35,070 nucleotides of DNA, from the NCBI RefSeq assembly GCF_026191915.1, contig NZ_JAIMBY010000025.1, positions 1-35,070 of the forward strand, in the 5' to 3' direction. The notes beneath the pieces were generated by a model. That model was not told the DNA's origin, searched no databases, and saw only the letters and a program-made list of their open reading frames with translations. Shown here piece by piece: positions 1 through 7,984 of this stretch. The stretch is from Acidiphilium sp. PA (lineage in GTDB: Bacteria; Pseudomonadota; Alphaproteobacteria; Acetobacterales; Acetobacteraceae). Position numbers and translations under genes: made by a program. Positions within the stretch are counted from its first letter, which is position 1; every line of letters starts with the position of its first letter.

Positions 1-317
1 CGCAGGCGGGCGGAGCCGGGTTGCGAGCGCGCGGGGCTTTGCCCCGGCGCGGTGAGCGACGCTGCCCCGCTGTAGGCTGCGCTTCATGGAGGGGAGGGCG
101 GCGCTCTCCACTCCTTCAGGCGCGCGTCGGCGCGATCCGTGGGACCGGGTCATCGGAGATTGGTGGTTGTCGAAATCGATGGGCGTTGTGGGGGTGATCG
201 CCTGAAGACCGGTGAGGGCCACGGGAGGACGCGCTCTTGCGGCTGATCGTGTGGTGTGCAGAAATCGGGAGATTGCGGGTTCCGACGCGTAGGACCGGAC
301 CTGTTTGATGAGGTGAG
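1..317. other. Non-coding stretch at window start; possible divergent copy of the leader element
   Basis: I find no credible gene here. Positions 36-50 form a tight GC hairpin (GGGGC / GCCCC around ttt). Read on the minus strand, the hairpin is preceded by a GTCGCTCACC segment and followed by a CGCGCTCGC segment, an order reminiscent of the leader RNA elements at 17.5 and 21.2 kb. The copy, if real, would lead a minus-strand gene lying left of the window. The closing stem cannot be found with confidence. The rest (about 100-310) is the upstream region of the ProQ/FinO gene and holds nothing I recognise. Confidence 0.25.
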
Positions 318-323
318 GTGACG

Positions 324-854
324 ATGGCGTGGCAGTGGCAGACGCTCGATCGGGATAAATGGAATGAGGCGAGCGAGTTGCTCGACATCGTTGCGGCCCG
401 GTATCCCGTGCTCGTCGCGCGTCCAGCCAAGCCGCTGGCGATCGGGACGGGCGATCGGCTCAAGACAATGCGAGCCGAGGTTGGGCTGACCGAAGAGCAG
501 GCGGACCTTGTGCTGGTGCGGGTCACGAGGACATCGAGCTATCTTGCCGCACTGGCGCGGGGTGGTCCGCGCTATGACCTCGAGGGTGAGATTGCCGGTG
601 AGGTCAGTGAGGCGGAGCGGAAGGCAGCCGGGGCGGTGCTTGCCGCGCGTCGGGCGCGCCGGCGCGCGCGGATCGATGCCGACAACGCGTGTCGATCCGC
701 AGAGAGTGACCAGGCGATTGACGCTGGCGAGGGTTCAGCAGAAGCGGCTGACGCAACCGAAGTGCGTGGTGCCGAGGCTGGCGATGCTGGCGAGGTAAGC
801 CAGGCCGGCGGGGTGAATGGGGCGGGCGGCTCGGACGATCGGGCCGCGGCCTGA
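324..854 (+). CDS. ProQ/FinO-family RNA chaperone
   Basis: The protein (176 aa) carries a ProQ/FinO domain at about residues 22-115. Visible hallmarks are the RYPVLVARPAKPLAIG stretch (the family's P-K-P-L-x-I-G turn), the TRTSSYLAALARGGPRYDL segment (equivalent to the R-Y-x-x-x-x-Y-L-x-A-L-x-x-G-x-x-R-x-x-L motif) and a following G-E-V-S acidic turn. A basic run of arginines (109-116) and a low-complexity Gly/Ala/Glu tail follow. Family members bind structured RNAs, often stem-loops, and on plasmids (FinO) control conjugation through antisense RNA. I prefer the ATG at 324 because a GAGG sits five bases ahead; an in-frame GTG at 318 is also possible. It ends exactly where the convergent gene ends (854/855). 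Its role is inferred from the family; the link to the leader RNAs of this window is only a hypothesis. Confidence 0.8.
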   Translation: MAWQWQTLDRDKWNEASELLDIVAARYPVLVARPAKPLAIGTGDRLKTMRAEVGLTEEQADLVLVRVTRTSSYLAALARGGPRYDLEGEIAGEVSEAERKAAGAVLAARRARRRARIDADNACRSAESDQAIDAGEGSAEAADATEVRGAEAGDAGEVSQAGGVNGAGGSDDRAAA

Positions 855-1091
855 TCATACCGGGTCGTGGTAGTGGTGTTCGATCCGCTCCAGATGGTCC
901 CGGTGCTGGCGTTCCTCGACCTGAAGGTTCGGGGTATCGACAACGATGCGCGACCAGTAGCGCCCGCGTTCGTCGTACACGAAGCCAAGGCGATCGAGAT
1001 CGATACCTGACGGGCGTTTCCCTTTCGTACGGGTGATGACGCATCTGAAGCCCTCGCAGTCGAATTCGTCGCGGGGTTTGAGCACGGCCAT
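855..1091 (-). CDS. Hypothetical small protein (78 aa)
   Basis: I do not recognise this protein. It is preceded by an excellent ribosome binding site (AAAGGAGAGG just before the ATG at 1091), which supports it being real. It is charged and soluble, with no membrane segment. The C-terminal third is rich in His, Glu and Arg (QHRDHLERIEHHYHD). It lies 24 bases downstream of the Mom-like gene on the same strand, so the two are probably co-transcribed. Its stop codon abuts the stop of the ProQ/FinO gene on the other strand with no gap. Confidence 0.6.
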   Translation of the reverse strand: MAVLKPRDEFDCEGFRCVITRTKGKRPSGIDLDRLGFVYDERGRYWSRIVVDTPNLQVEERQHRDHLERIEHHYHDPV

Positions 1092-1115
1092 GTTCCTCTC
1101 CTTTCATGTGTCGGT

Positions 1116-1988
1116 TCATGGGCCGATGGTGTTCATCGGGTCGGTGTGGGTGGGGTAGGGACCGCCGGTGCGTAGCGTGGCGGCGAGCGATTTGCGGCTG
1201 GCATGTGAGCCGAGGGTGAAGGCGTAGACGTGATTGCCGGAATGTTGCACGGCCCGGAACGGCCCCTCGCGCAGGGCGCGGCTCACATAGGCAGTGTCGG
1301 CTTCTCCGATGGCTCGGTTCGGCGCACCGTGTCGGCGCAACTGCTCGTAGGTGTAGGCGGCACCGTTGCCGCCGGTGCGCAGTTTGGACAGGGCGCGATC
1401 GGAGAGGCTCGTGCCGTCAGGCGCGAGCCAGATCCGGCGTCTGGTGGCGCGGCCGAGGTAGAGGGCGGATTTTTCCCGGTAGATCCCCCCGAAATGGCCG
1501 TTGAACCGCATGGCGCCGCGCGCATCCGTGCGTGGCACCGGATCGGAATATGCCAGAACGAGGGGGAATTTCGGCCGGCGGTGCTCGTCCTGATGGTCGG
1601 CCGCGAGCAGTTTCAGCGCGCGGCGCAGCGTCCATGTTTCGGCATTGCCGCCGACGCGGTCGGCGAGGAGGAAGCGGCCGAGGTCGCAGAAGGGGGTCGT
1701 TCCGGCACCGTAGGCTGCCCCGGCTTTGGCCTGGACTGGAACGGAGAAGACCACGACGCCGACCAGCAATCGTTGCTGCCAGCCGGTACGTTCGAAAAGC
1801 CCGTAGCAGGCCAGGGCGACGGGGAAGGTGCCAGAGTAGTGGTGAGCCAGGACGAAATCCTTGGCGACCCTTGTGTGGGGCAGGGGGGCTACCTCGTAGC
1901 AGCGCGGGTCGAACGGCTCGCGCTGCGGTCGCCAGGTTGTGCTGCGGTGTGACCATCGTTGGGCGATGGTCCGCAGGTCGATGACCAT
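1116..1988 (-). CDS. Mom-like acyltransferase-fold protein (putative adenine hypermodification)
   Basis: The 290-aa protein shows the pattern of the phage Mu Mom group, GNAT-fold enzymes that modify adenine in DNA and protect it from restriction. Visible features in order are: a HHYSGTFP segment near residue 50, a hydrophobic strand LLVGVVVFSVP, then LGRFLLADRVGGNAETWTL with the Arg and Asn-x-Glu-Thr typical of the core, the strand PLVLAYSDP (family S-Y-A-D), a GHFGGIY loop, and a DGTSLSDRALSKLR segment. I chose the ATG at 1988 because GGAG lies seven bases ahead; a longer frame to 2111 would overlap ssb. The gene follows ssb and its terminator. Assignment is from memory of family motifs, not a search; another GNAT-like family is the main alternative. 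The natural partner activator of Mu mom (Com) is not seen nearby. Confidence 0.6.
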   Translation of the reverse strand: MVIDLRTIAQRWSHRSTTWRPQREPFDPRCYEVAPLPHTRVAKDFVLAHHYSGTFPVALACYGLFERTGWQQRLLVGVVVFSVPVQAKAGAAYGAGTTPFCDLGRFLLADRVGGNAETWTLRRALKLLAADHQDEHRRPKFPLVLAYSDPVPRTDARGAMRFNGHFGGIYREKSALYLGRATRRRIWLAPDGTSLSDRALSKLRTGGNGAAYTYEQLRRHGAPNRAIGEADTAYVSRALREGPFRAVQHSGNHVYAFTLGSHASRKSLAATLRTGGPYPTHTDPMNTIGP

Positions 1989-2006
1989 GACAGTTCTCCA
2001 ATGAAA

Positions 2007-2033
2007 AGACGCCCCGGTGCGACCGGGGCGTCT
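2007..2033 (-). terminator. Terminator hairpin after ssb
   Basis: A perfect 11-bp stem (AGACGCCCCGG / CCGGGGCGTCT) with a five-base loop lies 11 bases after the ssb stop. Read on the minus strand it is followed by TTTTCAT. It separates ssb from the Mom-like gene, whose ribosome binding site starts right after it. Confidence 0.75.
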
Positions 2034-2043
2034 GGTCTGAATT

Positions 2044-2532
2044 TCAGTCGACGCAGGGGGCGAAGGGGATTTCGTCGTCGAGATCAGCGCCTGCACCCGG
2101 TGTGAAGCCACCCGTGGCCCCGGCTGTCTCGCGCTGACGGGGGGTTGCGGCGCGCTCGCTGCCCTGTTGGCCAGCGCGGTTCGGCGAGCCGAGCAGGATC
2201 AGCTGACTGTCGAAGCCGCTCAGGACGATTTCGGTCGTGTAGCGTTCGTTCTCGTTCTGATCGACCCATTTCCGGGTTCGCAGCGTGCCTTCCACCAGCA
2301 CCTTGTCACCCTTCGCGCAGTATTTCTCGATCACCCCGATCAGGCCTTCGTTCCACACCACGATCCGGTGCCATTCGGTGCGTTCCTGCCGTTCGCCACT
2401 GTGCTTGTCGGTCCAGCTTTCGCTCGTCGCCAGCGACATCGAGGCGACTTTCCCGCCCGACTGGGTGCTGCGGATTTCGGGGGTCTGACCGAGGTTTCCG
2501 ATCAGGGTGACGCGATTCATTGATCCAGCCAT
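2044..2532 (-). CDS. ssb: Single-stranded DNA-binding protein
   Basis: The N-terminal 110 residues are a canonical OB fold: MNRVTLIGNLGQTPEIR at the start, the WHRIVVW strand (54-60), GDKVLVEGTLRTRKW and a YTTEIVL strand. A Gly/Ala/Gln linker leads to an acidic tip DDEIPF at 152-157. In typical bacterial SSB this tip is the very C-terminus and binds partner proteins; here five more residues (APCVD) follow. The start at 2532 has a strong AGGAGA site seven bases upstream, although a second Met (MNRV) lies four residues in. It coats single-stranded DNA during replication, repair or transfer; plasmid copies often support establishment after conjugation. The gene is preceded by a long inverted repeat. 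Confidence 0.95.
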   Translation of the reverse strand: MAGSMNRVTLIGNLGQTPEIRSTQSGGKVASMSLATSESWTDKHSGERQERTEWHRIVVWNEGLIGVIEKYCAKGDKVLVEGTLRTRKWVDQNENERYTTEIVLSGFDSQLILLGSPNRAGQQGSERAATPRQRETAGATGGFTPGAGADLDDEIPFAPCVD

Positions 2533-2539
2533 ATTCAGT

Positions 2540-2567
2540 CTCCTGTTTTCATTTCATCCCTCAGGAG
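2540..2567 (-). promoter_or_regulatory. Hairpin covering the ssb ribosome binding site
   Basis: CTCCTG (2540-2545) pairs with CAGGAG (2562-2567). The minus-strand Shine-Dalgarno AGGAG of ssb is inside the 3' arm, so folding would hide it. This is a prediction from complementarity only. Confidence 0.4.
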
Positions 2568-2573
2568 GCGGCT

Positions 2574-2753
2574 GGCCCTTGCCAGCGACGTCCCTCGTGT
2601 GCGGTCCAGGAGAACCGGGCCGGGCGGACGGTCAGGGCAGAGGGCGCTCTATCGCGCCCGAACCGATTGCGGCGCGAGCTTGCGAAGCGGCCTTGACCGG
2701 CTGACCGGTCCCGGTTCAGACCGCACAGACACGAGGGCGCTCCTGGCAAGGGC
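2574..2753. repeat. Long imperfect inverted repeat upstream of ssb
   Basis: A left arm at about 2574-2619 and a right arm at about 2710-2753 are complementary over roughly 45 bases with small gaps. Blocks shared by the left arm and the reverse complement of the right arm include GCCCTTGCCAG, CCCTCGTGT, TGCGGTC and GAACCGGG. An inner pair GGTCA / TGACC adds a smaller stem. No gene fits here. It could be a structured 5' leader of ssb, a cruciform DNA site or an independent small RNA. It resembles the leader elements further right in using CTTGCC/GGCAAG in its stem, but the arm order is reversed, so I do not count it as a copy. Confidence 0.55.
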
Positions 2754-2866
2754 GGTTGACCCCGAAGCGCCGCAGGCGCAGTTCGTTGGTTTCAATTTGC
2801 GGTTTATATTTTCGATTGTTGCTTTTGTTCGATTGTGTTTTCGGAAGAGAGGATAGCGCCTCCATG

Positions 2867-2928
2867 CTCCGCAATATATGCGGAGATCATGATTGCCGAA
2901 TGCGGAGATTATGTGCCATATTCTCCGC
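2867..2928 (+). promoter_or_regulatory. Paired palindromic operator of the fic gene
   Basis: Two inverted repeats of the same heptamer stand just ahead of fic. The first is CTCCGCA (2867-2873) with TGCGGAG (2879-2885) around an ATATA centre; the second is TGCGGAG (2900-2906) with CTCCGC (2923-2928). The second ends three bases before the ribosome binding site. Autoregulation by the winged-helix C-terminus of the Fic protein is a reasonable inference. Confidence 0.55.
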
Positions 2929-2942
2929 GAAAGGTGCGGCGA

Positions 2943-4055
2943 ATGGCGACCTACATCCACACTCTGGCCGACTGGCCAAAATTCCACTGGAGCCATGAAA
3001 TACTGGCGACCAAGTTAGCCGCGGTGCGTCATCACCAGGGCCGGCTGATCGGGCGCATGGAAGGGCTTGGCTTCCCGTTGCGCGCCGAAGCCGTCCTTCA
3101 GTCGCTTACCGAGGAAATCCTGACATCGAATGAGATTGAAGGCGAAGTGCTCAATCGCGAACAGGTCCGATCGTCGATTGCCCGCCGGTTGGGCATGGAC
3201 ATCGGCGCCCTGGCGCCTGTCGATCGAAACATCGAGGGCGTGGTCGAGATGATGCTCGATGCGACTCAGAATTATGTGGCGCCGCTCACGAAGGCGCGCC
3301 TGTTCGACTGGCATGCCGCGCTGTTTCCCACGGGGCGCAGCGGCATGACGAAGATCCGGGTCGGCGCATGGCGCGATGGCAGGTCAGGTCCCATGCAGGT
3401 CGTCTCCGGTCCGCTGGGCCGGGAGCGCGTTCACTATGAAGCCCCAGCCGCGCCGTTGGTCGATCGCGAGATGCGTGCTTTCCTCGCCTGGTTCAATGAC
3501 GAGAACTCCCTGGATCCGGTCTTGCGCGCCGCCCTCGCCCATTTGTGGTTCGTGACAATCCATCCGTTCGACGACGGGAACGGGCGCATCGCGCGGGCCA
3601 TCGCAGACATGGCACTGGCTCGGTCCGAGCAAAGCCCTCAGCGATTCTACAGCATGTCGGCCCAAATTCGGATCGAGCGCAAAGCCTACTATGACATTCT
3701 GGAAGCCACGCAGAAGGGCGACCTGGACATCACCACCTGGATCGAGTGGTTCCTCGGATGCCTCGATCGCGCGTTCGACGGCGCAGAAATCATTCTGGCG
3801 TCCGTTCTGATGAGGGCGCGTTTCTGGGAGATGCATGCTGGCGTGGCTTTGCAGGATCGCCAGCGCTTTGTGCTCAACCGATTGCTGGGTGGCTTCGAGG
3901 GGAAGCTGACCTCGTCGAAATACGCGAAGCTCGCGAAATGTTCCCAGGACACCGCGTCACGCGATATCGACGATCTGATCGCGCACGGGATTCTCACAAA
4001 GGACGTGGCAGGCGGACGCAGCACAAGCTACTCGCTGGTGCCTGTTCAACGTTGA
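2943..4055 (+). CDS. Fic-family AMP transferase with DUF4172 and winged-helix domains
   Basis: The 370-aa protein begins with a DUF4172-like segment (residues about 8-85: ADWPKFHW, RLIGRMEGLGF). The auto-inhibitory motif S-N-E-I-E-G at 62-67 fits S-x-x-x-E-G of class II Fic proteins. The catalytic Fic motif HPFDDGNGR is intact at 207-215. The last 60 residues form a helix-turn-helix (CSQDTASRDIDDLIAHGIL), as in the DNA-binding Fic subgroup. Fic enzymes transfer AMP from ATP onto protein hydroxyl groups; the target here is unknown. I use ATG 2943, not the upstream frame start at 2835, because AAGG lies eight bases before it and because the operator palindromes occupy 2867-2928. It is monocistronic and starts the plus-strand block. 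Confidence 0.9.
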   Translation: MATYIHTLADWPKFHWSHEILATKLAAVRHHQGRLIGRMEGLGFPLRAEAVLQSLTEEILTSNEIEGEVLNREQVRSSIARRLGMDIGALAPVDRNIEGVVEMMLDATQNYVAPLTKARLFDWHAALFPTGRSGMTKIRVGAWRDGRSGPMQVVSGPLGRERVHYEAPAAPLVDREMRAFLAWFNDENSLDPVLRAALAHLWFVTIHPFDDGNGRIARAIADMALARSEQSPQRFYSMSAQIRIERKAYYDILEATQKGDLDITTWIEWFLGCLDRAFDGAEIILASVLMRARFWEMHAGVALQDRQRFVLNRLLGGFEGKLTSSKYAKLAKCSQDTASRDIDDLIAHGILTKDVAGGRSTSYSLVPVQR

Positions 4056-4458
4056 CGGCTCAGCCGGCAGCAGTCGGTATCCTCCGGACCCTGGTCTGGG
4101 AGGACAGTGGCATTTCTATCGGTCCATGCCGTTCTTCTCGGGCGCATCAGCCCGGGGATTGCCTTCCGATATTATCACCAGCGCAAAAAGCCGGTGCAGA
4201 ATGCTTCAGGTTCATGATCTCGATAGGCTGATCCATGATGACATCCCGTGCCGAAACAAGCGCAGATTAGAGACTCACAAAGCCGATAGGCTGAGAATCC
4301 CCCCAGTCATTCAGAGACCGCGCCGACTGGCATAATCCGCCAGCATCTGCCTCCTGTGGCGATCACCGCGCGCGGCCCGTGACATCCGTCACAGCCCACG
4401 GCCCTGATCCCGCGTTATCTCCGGTCATCGCCAAACACCTGACCCAAGGAGACCCGCC
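4056..4458. other. Gene-free stretch downstream of fic
   Basis: No reading frame here has family resemblance or a good ribosome binding site. At 4379-4392 a short palindrome GTGAC-atcc-GTCAC could be an operator for the small gene that follows. Otherwise I see nothing. Confidence 0.4.
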
Positions 4459-4566
4459 ATGAACACCATCACCGCCATCTTCGCGCGCATCGCCACCGCC
4501 GCCCCCTTCGTCGCCGCAATCCTGCTCGCCGCCGATTTCGCCCACGCGATCACGCCGATTATCTGA
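4459..4566 (+). CDS. Very small hydrophobic peptide (35 aa)
   Basis: An ATG with an AAGGAGA site nine bases upstream opens a 35-codon frame rich in Ala and Ile. Residues 5-30 (AIFARIATAAPFVAAILLAA) would make one membrane helix or a signal-like segment. It precedes the permease gene on the same strand, 120 bases away. I do not know a family; the strong ribosome binding site is the main support. Confidence 0.4.
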   Translation: MNTITAIFARIATAAPFVAAILLAADFAHAITPII

Positions 4567-4686
4567 GCCCGCGTCGCCGCCGGCACATCGACAAAGCTAT
4601 CTTTTGAAACAGAGGCTCAGGACCGTTCCAGTCGATTGTCGTCGAACAATCCGCCAGCGGCCACAAATCGGAAAGAACCCTCCACA

Positions 4687-5565
4687 ATGAACGCGCCCAT
4701 GCAGCAGATCATCACCGCTACCCCAGGGTGGGCTCCGGTGGCAACCCAGAAGCACTGGCTGAACGCCGGCACGGCCGCTATGCTTTCGATCGGCGCCACC
4801 GGCCTGTATTTCCTGGTTCTGGCCGGGCACGGTGAGTCGCTGGTGTGCCTTGGCACCATCGCGGCGGTTGGCATCGCCGCATTGCTGTCGGGCATCGCCG
4901 GTTTCGCCTTCTCCGCGCTTTGCGGCGCCCTCGTCTTCCAATTTCGCCACGATGCTGTCGACGTTGTCCAGATCATGCTCGTCTGTAGCCTCGCTAACCA
5001 AGCGCTGTGCCTCCTGCTGCTGCGCAAAGCGATCAGACTGAGACCGCTCACCCCCTACCTTTGCGGCGGCGTGATCGGCGTGCCCGCGGGCGTCTGGCTG
5101 CTGCTGCGCGCGGCCGGCGACCATTACGATCTCGCCCTCGGACTCCTGCTCACAGGCTACGGCCTCTACATGCTGGTCCGCCCGCCGTTGCACCTAACCA
5201 AACGCTCGACCCCGGCCGACATCCTGGTCGGCCTGATCGGCGGCGTGATGGGCGGCTTCGCAGCGACACCTGGTGCCCCGGTCGCCATCTGGTGCGCCAC
5301 CAAGGGCTGGGACAAAATCGCTCAACGGGCGATCGTGCAACCTTACATCCTGGCGGTACAGATCATCGGCCTCATCAGCATAGCCCTGATGCACCATGCA
5401 GGTACCGCCAATTCTGGCATCCCGCCTGTAACGTGGCTGTGCGTCCCGCTGGGCTTGCTCGGCACCGCGTGGGGTTTCGCTCTCGCCAAAAGAATGACCA
5501 ACACCCAGTTTGGCCGCGCCACCAACCTGCTGTTGATCGCTTCGGGCGTCGGTTTGATCACGTGA
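4687..5565 (+). CDS. TauE/SafE (TSUP)-type membrane permease
   Basis: The 292-aa product is mostly hydrophobic, with about eight predicted membrane helices in two halves. Each half has a glycine-rich loop before a helix: GIAALLSGIAGFAFSALCG in the first and GLIGGVMGGFAATPGAPVAI in the second. This duplicated pattern is typical of the TSUP family (sulfite/sulfonate/anion exporters). The substrate cannot be told from sequence. I place the start at ATG 4687; a TTG at 4636 would add 17 polar residues. The ribosome binding site is weak (GGAAAG about ten bases upstream). No partner enzyme gene is adjacent. Confidence 0.75.
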   Translation: MNAPMQQIITATPGWAPVATQKHWLNAGTAAMLSIGATGLYFLVLAGHGESLVCLGTIAAVGIAALLSGIAGFAFSALCGALVFQFRHDAVDVVQIMLVCSLANQALCLLLLRKAIRLRPLTPYLCGGVIGVPAGVWLLLRAAGDHYDLALGLLLTGYGLYMLVRPPLHLTKRSTPADILVGLIGGVMGGFAATPGAPVAIWCATKGWDKIAQRAIVQPYILAVQIIGLISIALMHHAGTANSGIPPVTWLCVPLGLLGTAWGFALAKRMTNTQFGRATNLLLIASGVGLIT

Positions 5566-6081
5566 GATCGGTATTCGCATCAGCGTTTCCGCAACCCGCA
5601 GCCCGATCGAGGCCGGCCATGTGCGATTGCAGGCGACGTTTCCAAGGGCTTTCCGCAACGCCGAACAAGTCTCAGTCGTTATTCCAAAGCAACCCCGGGT
5701 CCGATACCGCAATCAGGGCTGAATATTCGCCGGATCATCCAGCATGGATTTGTGGCTGCGACTAAAAGCAAATAGCTTCTACAATTATAGATCGCAGAAT
5801 TTATCTTATGGAAACTGGTTTTAATTTTTGTCGATTTTTTCAGAATATTTTATAATCGCGGACAGCTCCGGCTGACCAATTACGCGGCAACATGCGCATA
5901 ATGGACCTCACCAAAACATCGTGGTTGCTCGTCAGTTCCAATCATGGGCTGGCCAAAAGGTGGCTATGACGCACAGCCTATCCATGGCAGCAAAATGAAT
6001 AAGACCCCGAGTTTTATTAGGCCGATTTTAACGTCCGCGACTTTATAGTCGTCATCGAGAATATATGGGGGAGATTGGGCG
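5566..6081. other. Intergenic region before the chemotaxis receptor gene
   Basis: About 515 bases without a recognisable gene. The first 190 bases are GC-rich. From about 5765 the sequence becomes AT-rich and remains so to the receptor gene, which itself has lower GC than its neighbours. A candidate promoter lies at 5828-5856. Confidence 0.4.
5828..5856 (+). promoter_or_regulatory. Candidate sigma-70 promoter
   Basis: TTGTCG (5828-5833) and a perfect TATAAT (5851-5856) are separated by 17 bases. It would give a leader of about 220 bases for the chemotaxis receptor gene at 6082. The -35 box matches four of six consensus positions. Confidence 0.4.
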
Positions 6082-7848
6082 ATGTTTCAATGGTTCCGTG
6101 CTGGTTCAGATGCTTTGGCAAAGATGGCGGCATTGAGCCGCTCCCTGGCGTTGATCGAGTTCAACCCCGACGGGACGATTATATGGGCAAACGAGAATTT
6201 CTGTCAGGCGTTGGGATATGGTCTGGAGGAGATAAGGGGTAAGCATCACCGCATGTTTGTCGATCCCGCTTACGCAGAGACCAACACCTATCGGGAGTTT
6301 TGGACGAAGCTGAGCCGTGGTGAGTATGATTCGGCTGAGTATAAGCGGATTGGAAAGGGTGGGCGGGAAGTTTGGATTCAGGCCTCCTACAACCCGGTCA
6401 AGACCACAGCGGGGAGGGTGGTAAGTGTTCTCAAGCAGGCGACCGTCATTACCGCCGAGAAGTTGAGGTCAATGGAAACGCAGGGGCTCGTGACTGCGGT
6501 ATCGCGCGCGGGCGCCGTCATTGAATTCACCCCGGAAGGGGAAATTCTGACTGCAAACGAAAATTTTCTGACAGCCATGGGCTATGGTCTAGACGAGATC
6601 AAAGGCAAACATCACCGCATGTTCGTTGATCCAGAATACGCGAAGTCTCAGGCTTATACAGAGTTTTGGAGAAAGCTAAATTCAGGTGAGGTAGCGGCCG
6701 ATGAATTCAAACGGTTCGGTAAAAGTGGCCGCGAAGTTTATTTGATGGCAACCTATAACCCAATTTTCGATTTGAACCAGAAAGTCATCAAAATCGTTAA
6801 GATTGCGACCAATATGACCGACCATAAGGCCGCGCTAGTTGAGCTGGGTATCGGATTAAAGGCACTAGCAGAAAAACGGATCGATTACCGAATCATTAAG
6901 CCGTTTATTGAACAATATGCGTCACTGAAGGCGGATTTTAACGCGTCGGTCGAGGCGCTCGAGGAGACGATCAGATCTATTGCCGAGAATGCCGACGGGG
7001 TGACTTCGGGAGCTGGAGAGATTGCCCAGGCATCGGATGATCTCTCACGGCGGACCGAGCAGCAGGCAGCGAGCTTGGAGGAGACCGCCGCGGCGCTAGA
7101 TGAAATCACGGCGTCCGTTCGAAAGACAGCTGAGGGCGCAAAACAAGCCCACGAAGTTGTGGAGTTGGCAAAGACTGATGCTTCGCATTCCAGCAACGTC
7201 GTGAATGAGACCGTGGCTGCGATGAGCGGGATCGAGAGTTCATCCAAGCAGATAGACAACATTATCGGCGTAATCGACGAGATTGCATTTCAGACAAATC
7301 TACTTGCGCTTAATGCAGGCGTAGAAGCAGCGCGAGCAGGAGATGCAGGGCGCGGCTTCGCAGTGGTAGCGACAGAGGTCCGCGCACTGGCGCAACGCTC
7401 CGCCAATGCAGCTAAGGAGATTAAAGCTCTCATTTCCGCCTCAAGCGCCCAAGTTACAACGGGCGTGAGGCTAGTTGGAGAAACCGGCGCGGCACTTGGG
7501 CGGACGCTCGAGCAGGTAGAACAGATTAACCGGCTGGTAAGAGAGATCGCAGCGTCCGCGCAGGAGCAGGCGATCGGGCTGGGCGAGGTAAACACCGCGG
7601 TCAATCAGATGGACCAGTTGACGCAGCAAAACGCAGCAATGGTGGAAGAAGCTACGGCAGCCAGCCATTCACTTGCCGGGGAGGCCGCTGAGCTTGGAAC
7701 GCTCGTCGGGCAGTTCCAGCTTAGCCGGTCCGAAGCCGGCCCCTCAGTCAAACTTGTGGCCGCAAAAGCGTTACATAGGTTGCCCGAACAAAAACAGCGT
7801 ACTCGGTCCCACGCTCCTATTGTCAAGCTCAGCGTGCCGCGCCGTTAA
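6082..7848 (+). CDS. Soluble methyl-accepting chemotaxis protein with two PAS domains
   Basis: The 588-aa protein has no membrane segment. Two tandem PAS domains of about 120 residues each (roughly 15-135 and 137-255) are close copies: both contain ANENF, a KHHRMFVDP block and REFW/TEFW. A methyl-accepting signalling domain follows (about 300-540), with the conserved hairpin tip ([20 protein letters not shown]) that contacts CheA and CheW. The layout resembles Aer-like or cytoplasmic energy/redox sensors; whether the PAS domains bind haem or flavin is not visible. GGGGGAGA eight bases before ATG 6082 fixes the start. GC is clearly lower than in neighbouring genes, which suggests separate acquisition. 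No other chemotaxis gene is present, so it must work with host Che proteins. Confidence 0.93.
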   Translation: MFQWFRAGSDALAKMAALSRSLALIEFNPDGTIIWANENFCQALGYGLEEIRGKHHRMFVDPAYAETNTYREFWTKLSRGEYDSAEYKRIGKGGREVWIQASYNPVKTTAGRVVSVLKQATVITAEKLRSMETQGLVTAVSRAGAVIEFTPEGEILTANENFLTAMGYGLDEIKGKHHRMFVDPEYAKSQAYTEFWRKLNSGEVAADEFKRFGKSGREVYLMATYNPIFDLNQKVIKIVKIATNMTDHKAALVELGIGLKALAEKRIDYRIIKPFIEQYASLKADFNASVEALEETIRSIAENADGVTSGAGEIAQASDDLSRRTEQQAASLEETAAALDEITASVRKTAEGAKQAHEVVELAKTDASHSSNVVNETVAAMSGIESSSKQIDNIIGVIDEIAFQTNLLALNAGVEAARAGDAGRGFAVVATEVRALAQRSANAAKEIKALISASSAQVTTGVRLVGETGAALGRTLEQVEQINRLVREIAASAQEQAIGLGEVNTAVNQMDQLTQQNAAMVEEATAASHSLAGEAAELGTLVGQFQLSRSEAGPSVKLVAAKALHRLPEQKQRTRSHAPIVKLSVPRR

Positions 7849-7935
7849 AAGCCGGAGCGATCTTGTATGATATAAATCATATCGTTGGCGAGCATTGCCG
7901 GGCGTTGTTCTTCGGCGACCAGCATCGGTGCCTCC

Positions 7936-7963
7936 TCGTGCCAGGCATTGCAGCCTGGCACGA
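7936..7963. terminator. Bidirectional terminator-type hairpin
   Basis: A perfect 11-bp stem (TCGTGCCAGGC / GCCTGGCACGA) with a six-base loop lies between the convergent receptor gene and the ParB-domain gene. There is no strong T-run, so efficiency is uncertain. Confidence 0.5.
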
Positions 7964-7984
7964 TCGCTTGAGGGTGGGTGCGGA

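Noticed and set aside
2574-2753. The ssb inverted repeat as another copy of the E family
   Set aside because: It shares the CTTGCC/GGCAAG stem letters, but the arm order is reversed and the conserved junction sequences are missing.
4597-5193. Minus-strand frame opposite the permease gene
   Set aside because: The plus-strand frame encodes a clear membrane protein; the opposite frame is Gln/Glu/Arg-rich as expected from an antisense shadow.
7867-7886. AT palindrome (ATGATATAAATCATAT) after the chemotaxis receptor gene as an operator
   Set aside because: It lies downstream of one gene and downstream of the convergent one, so there is no promoter for it to control.
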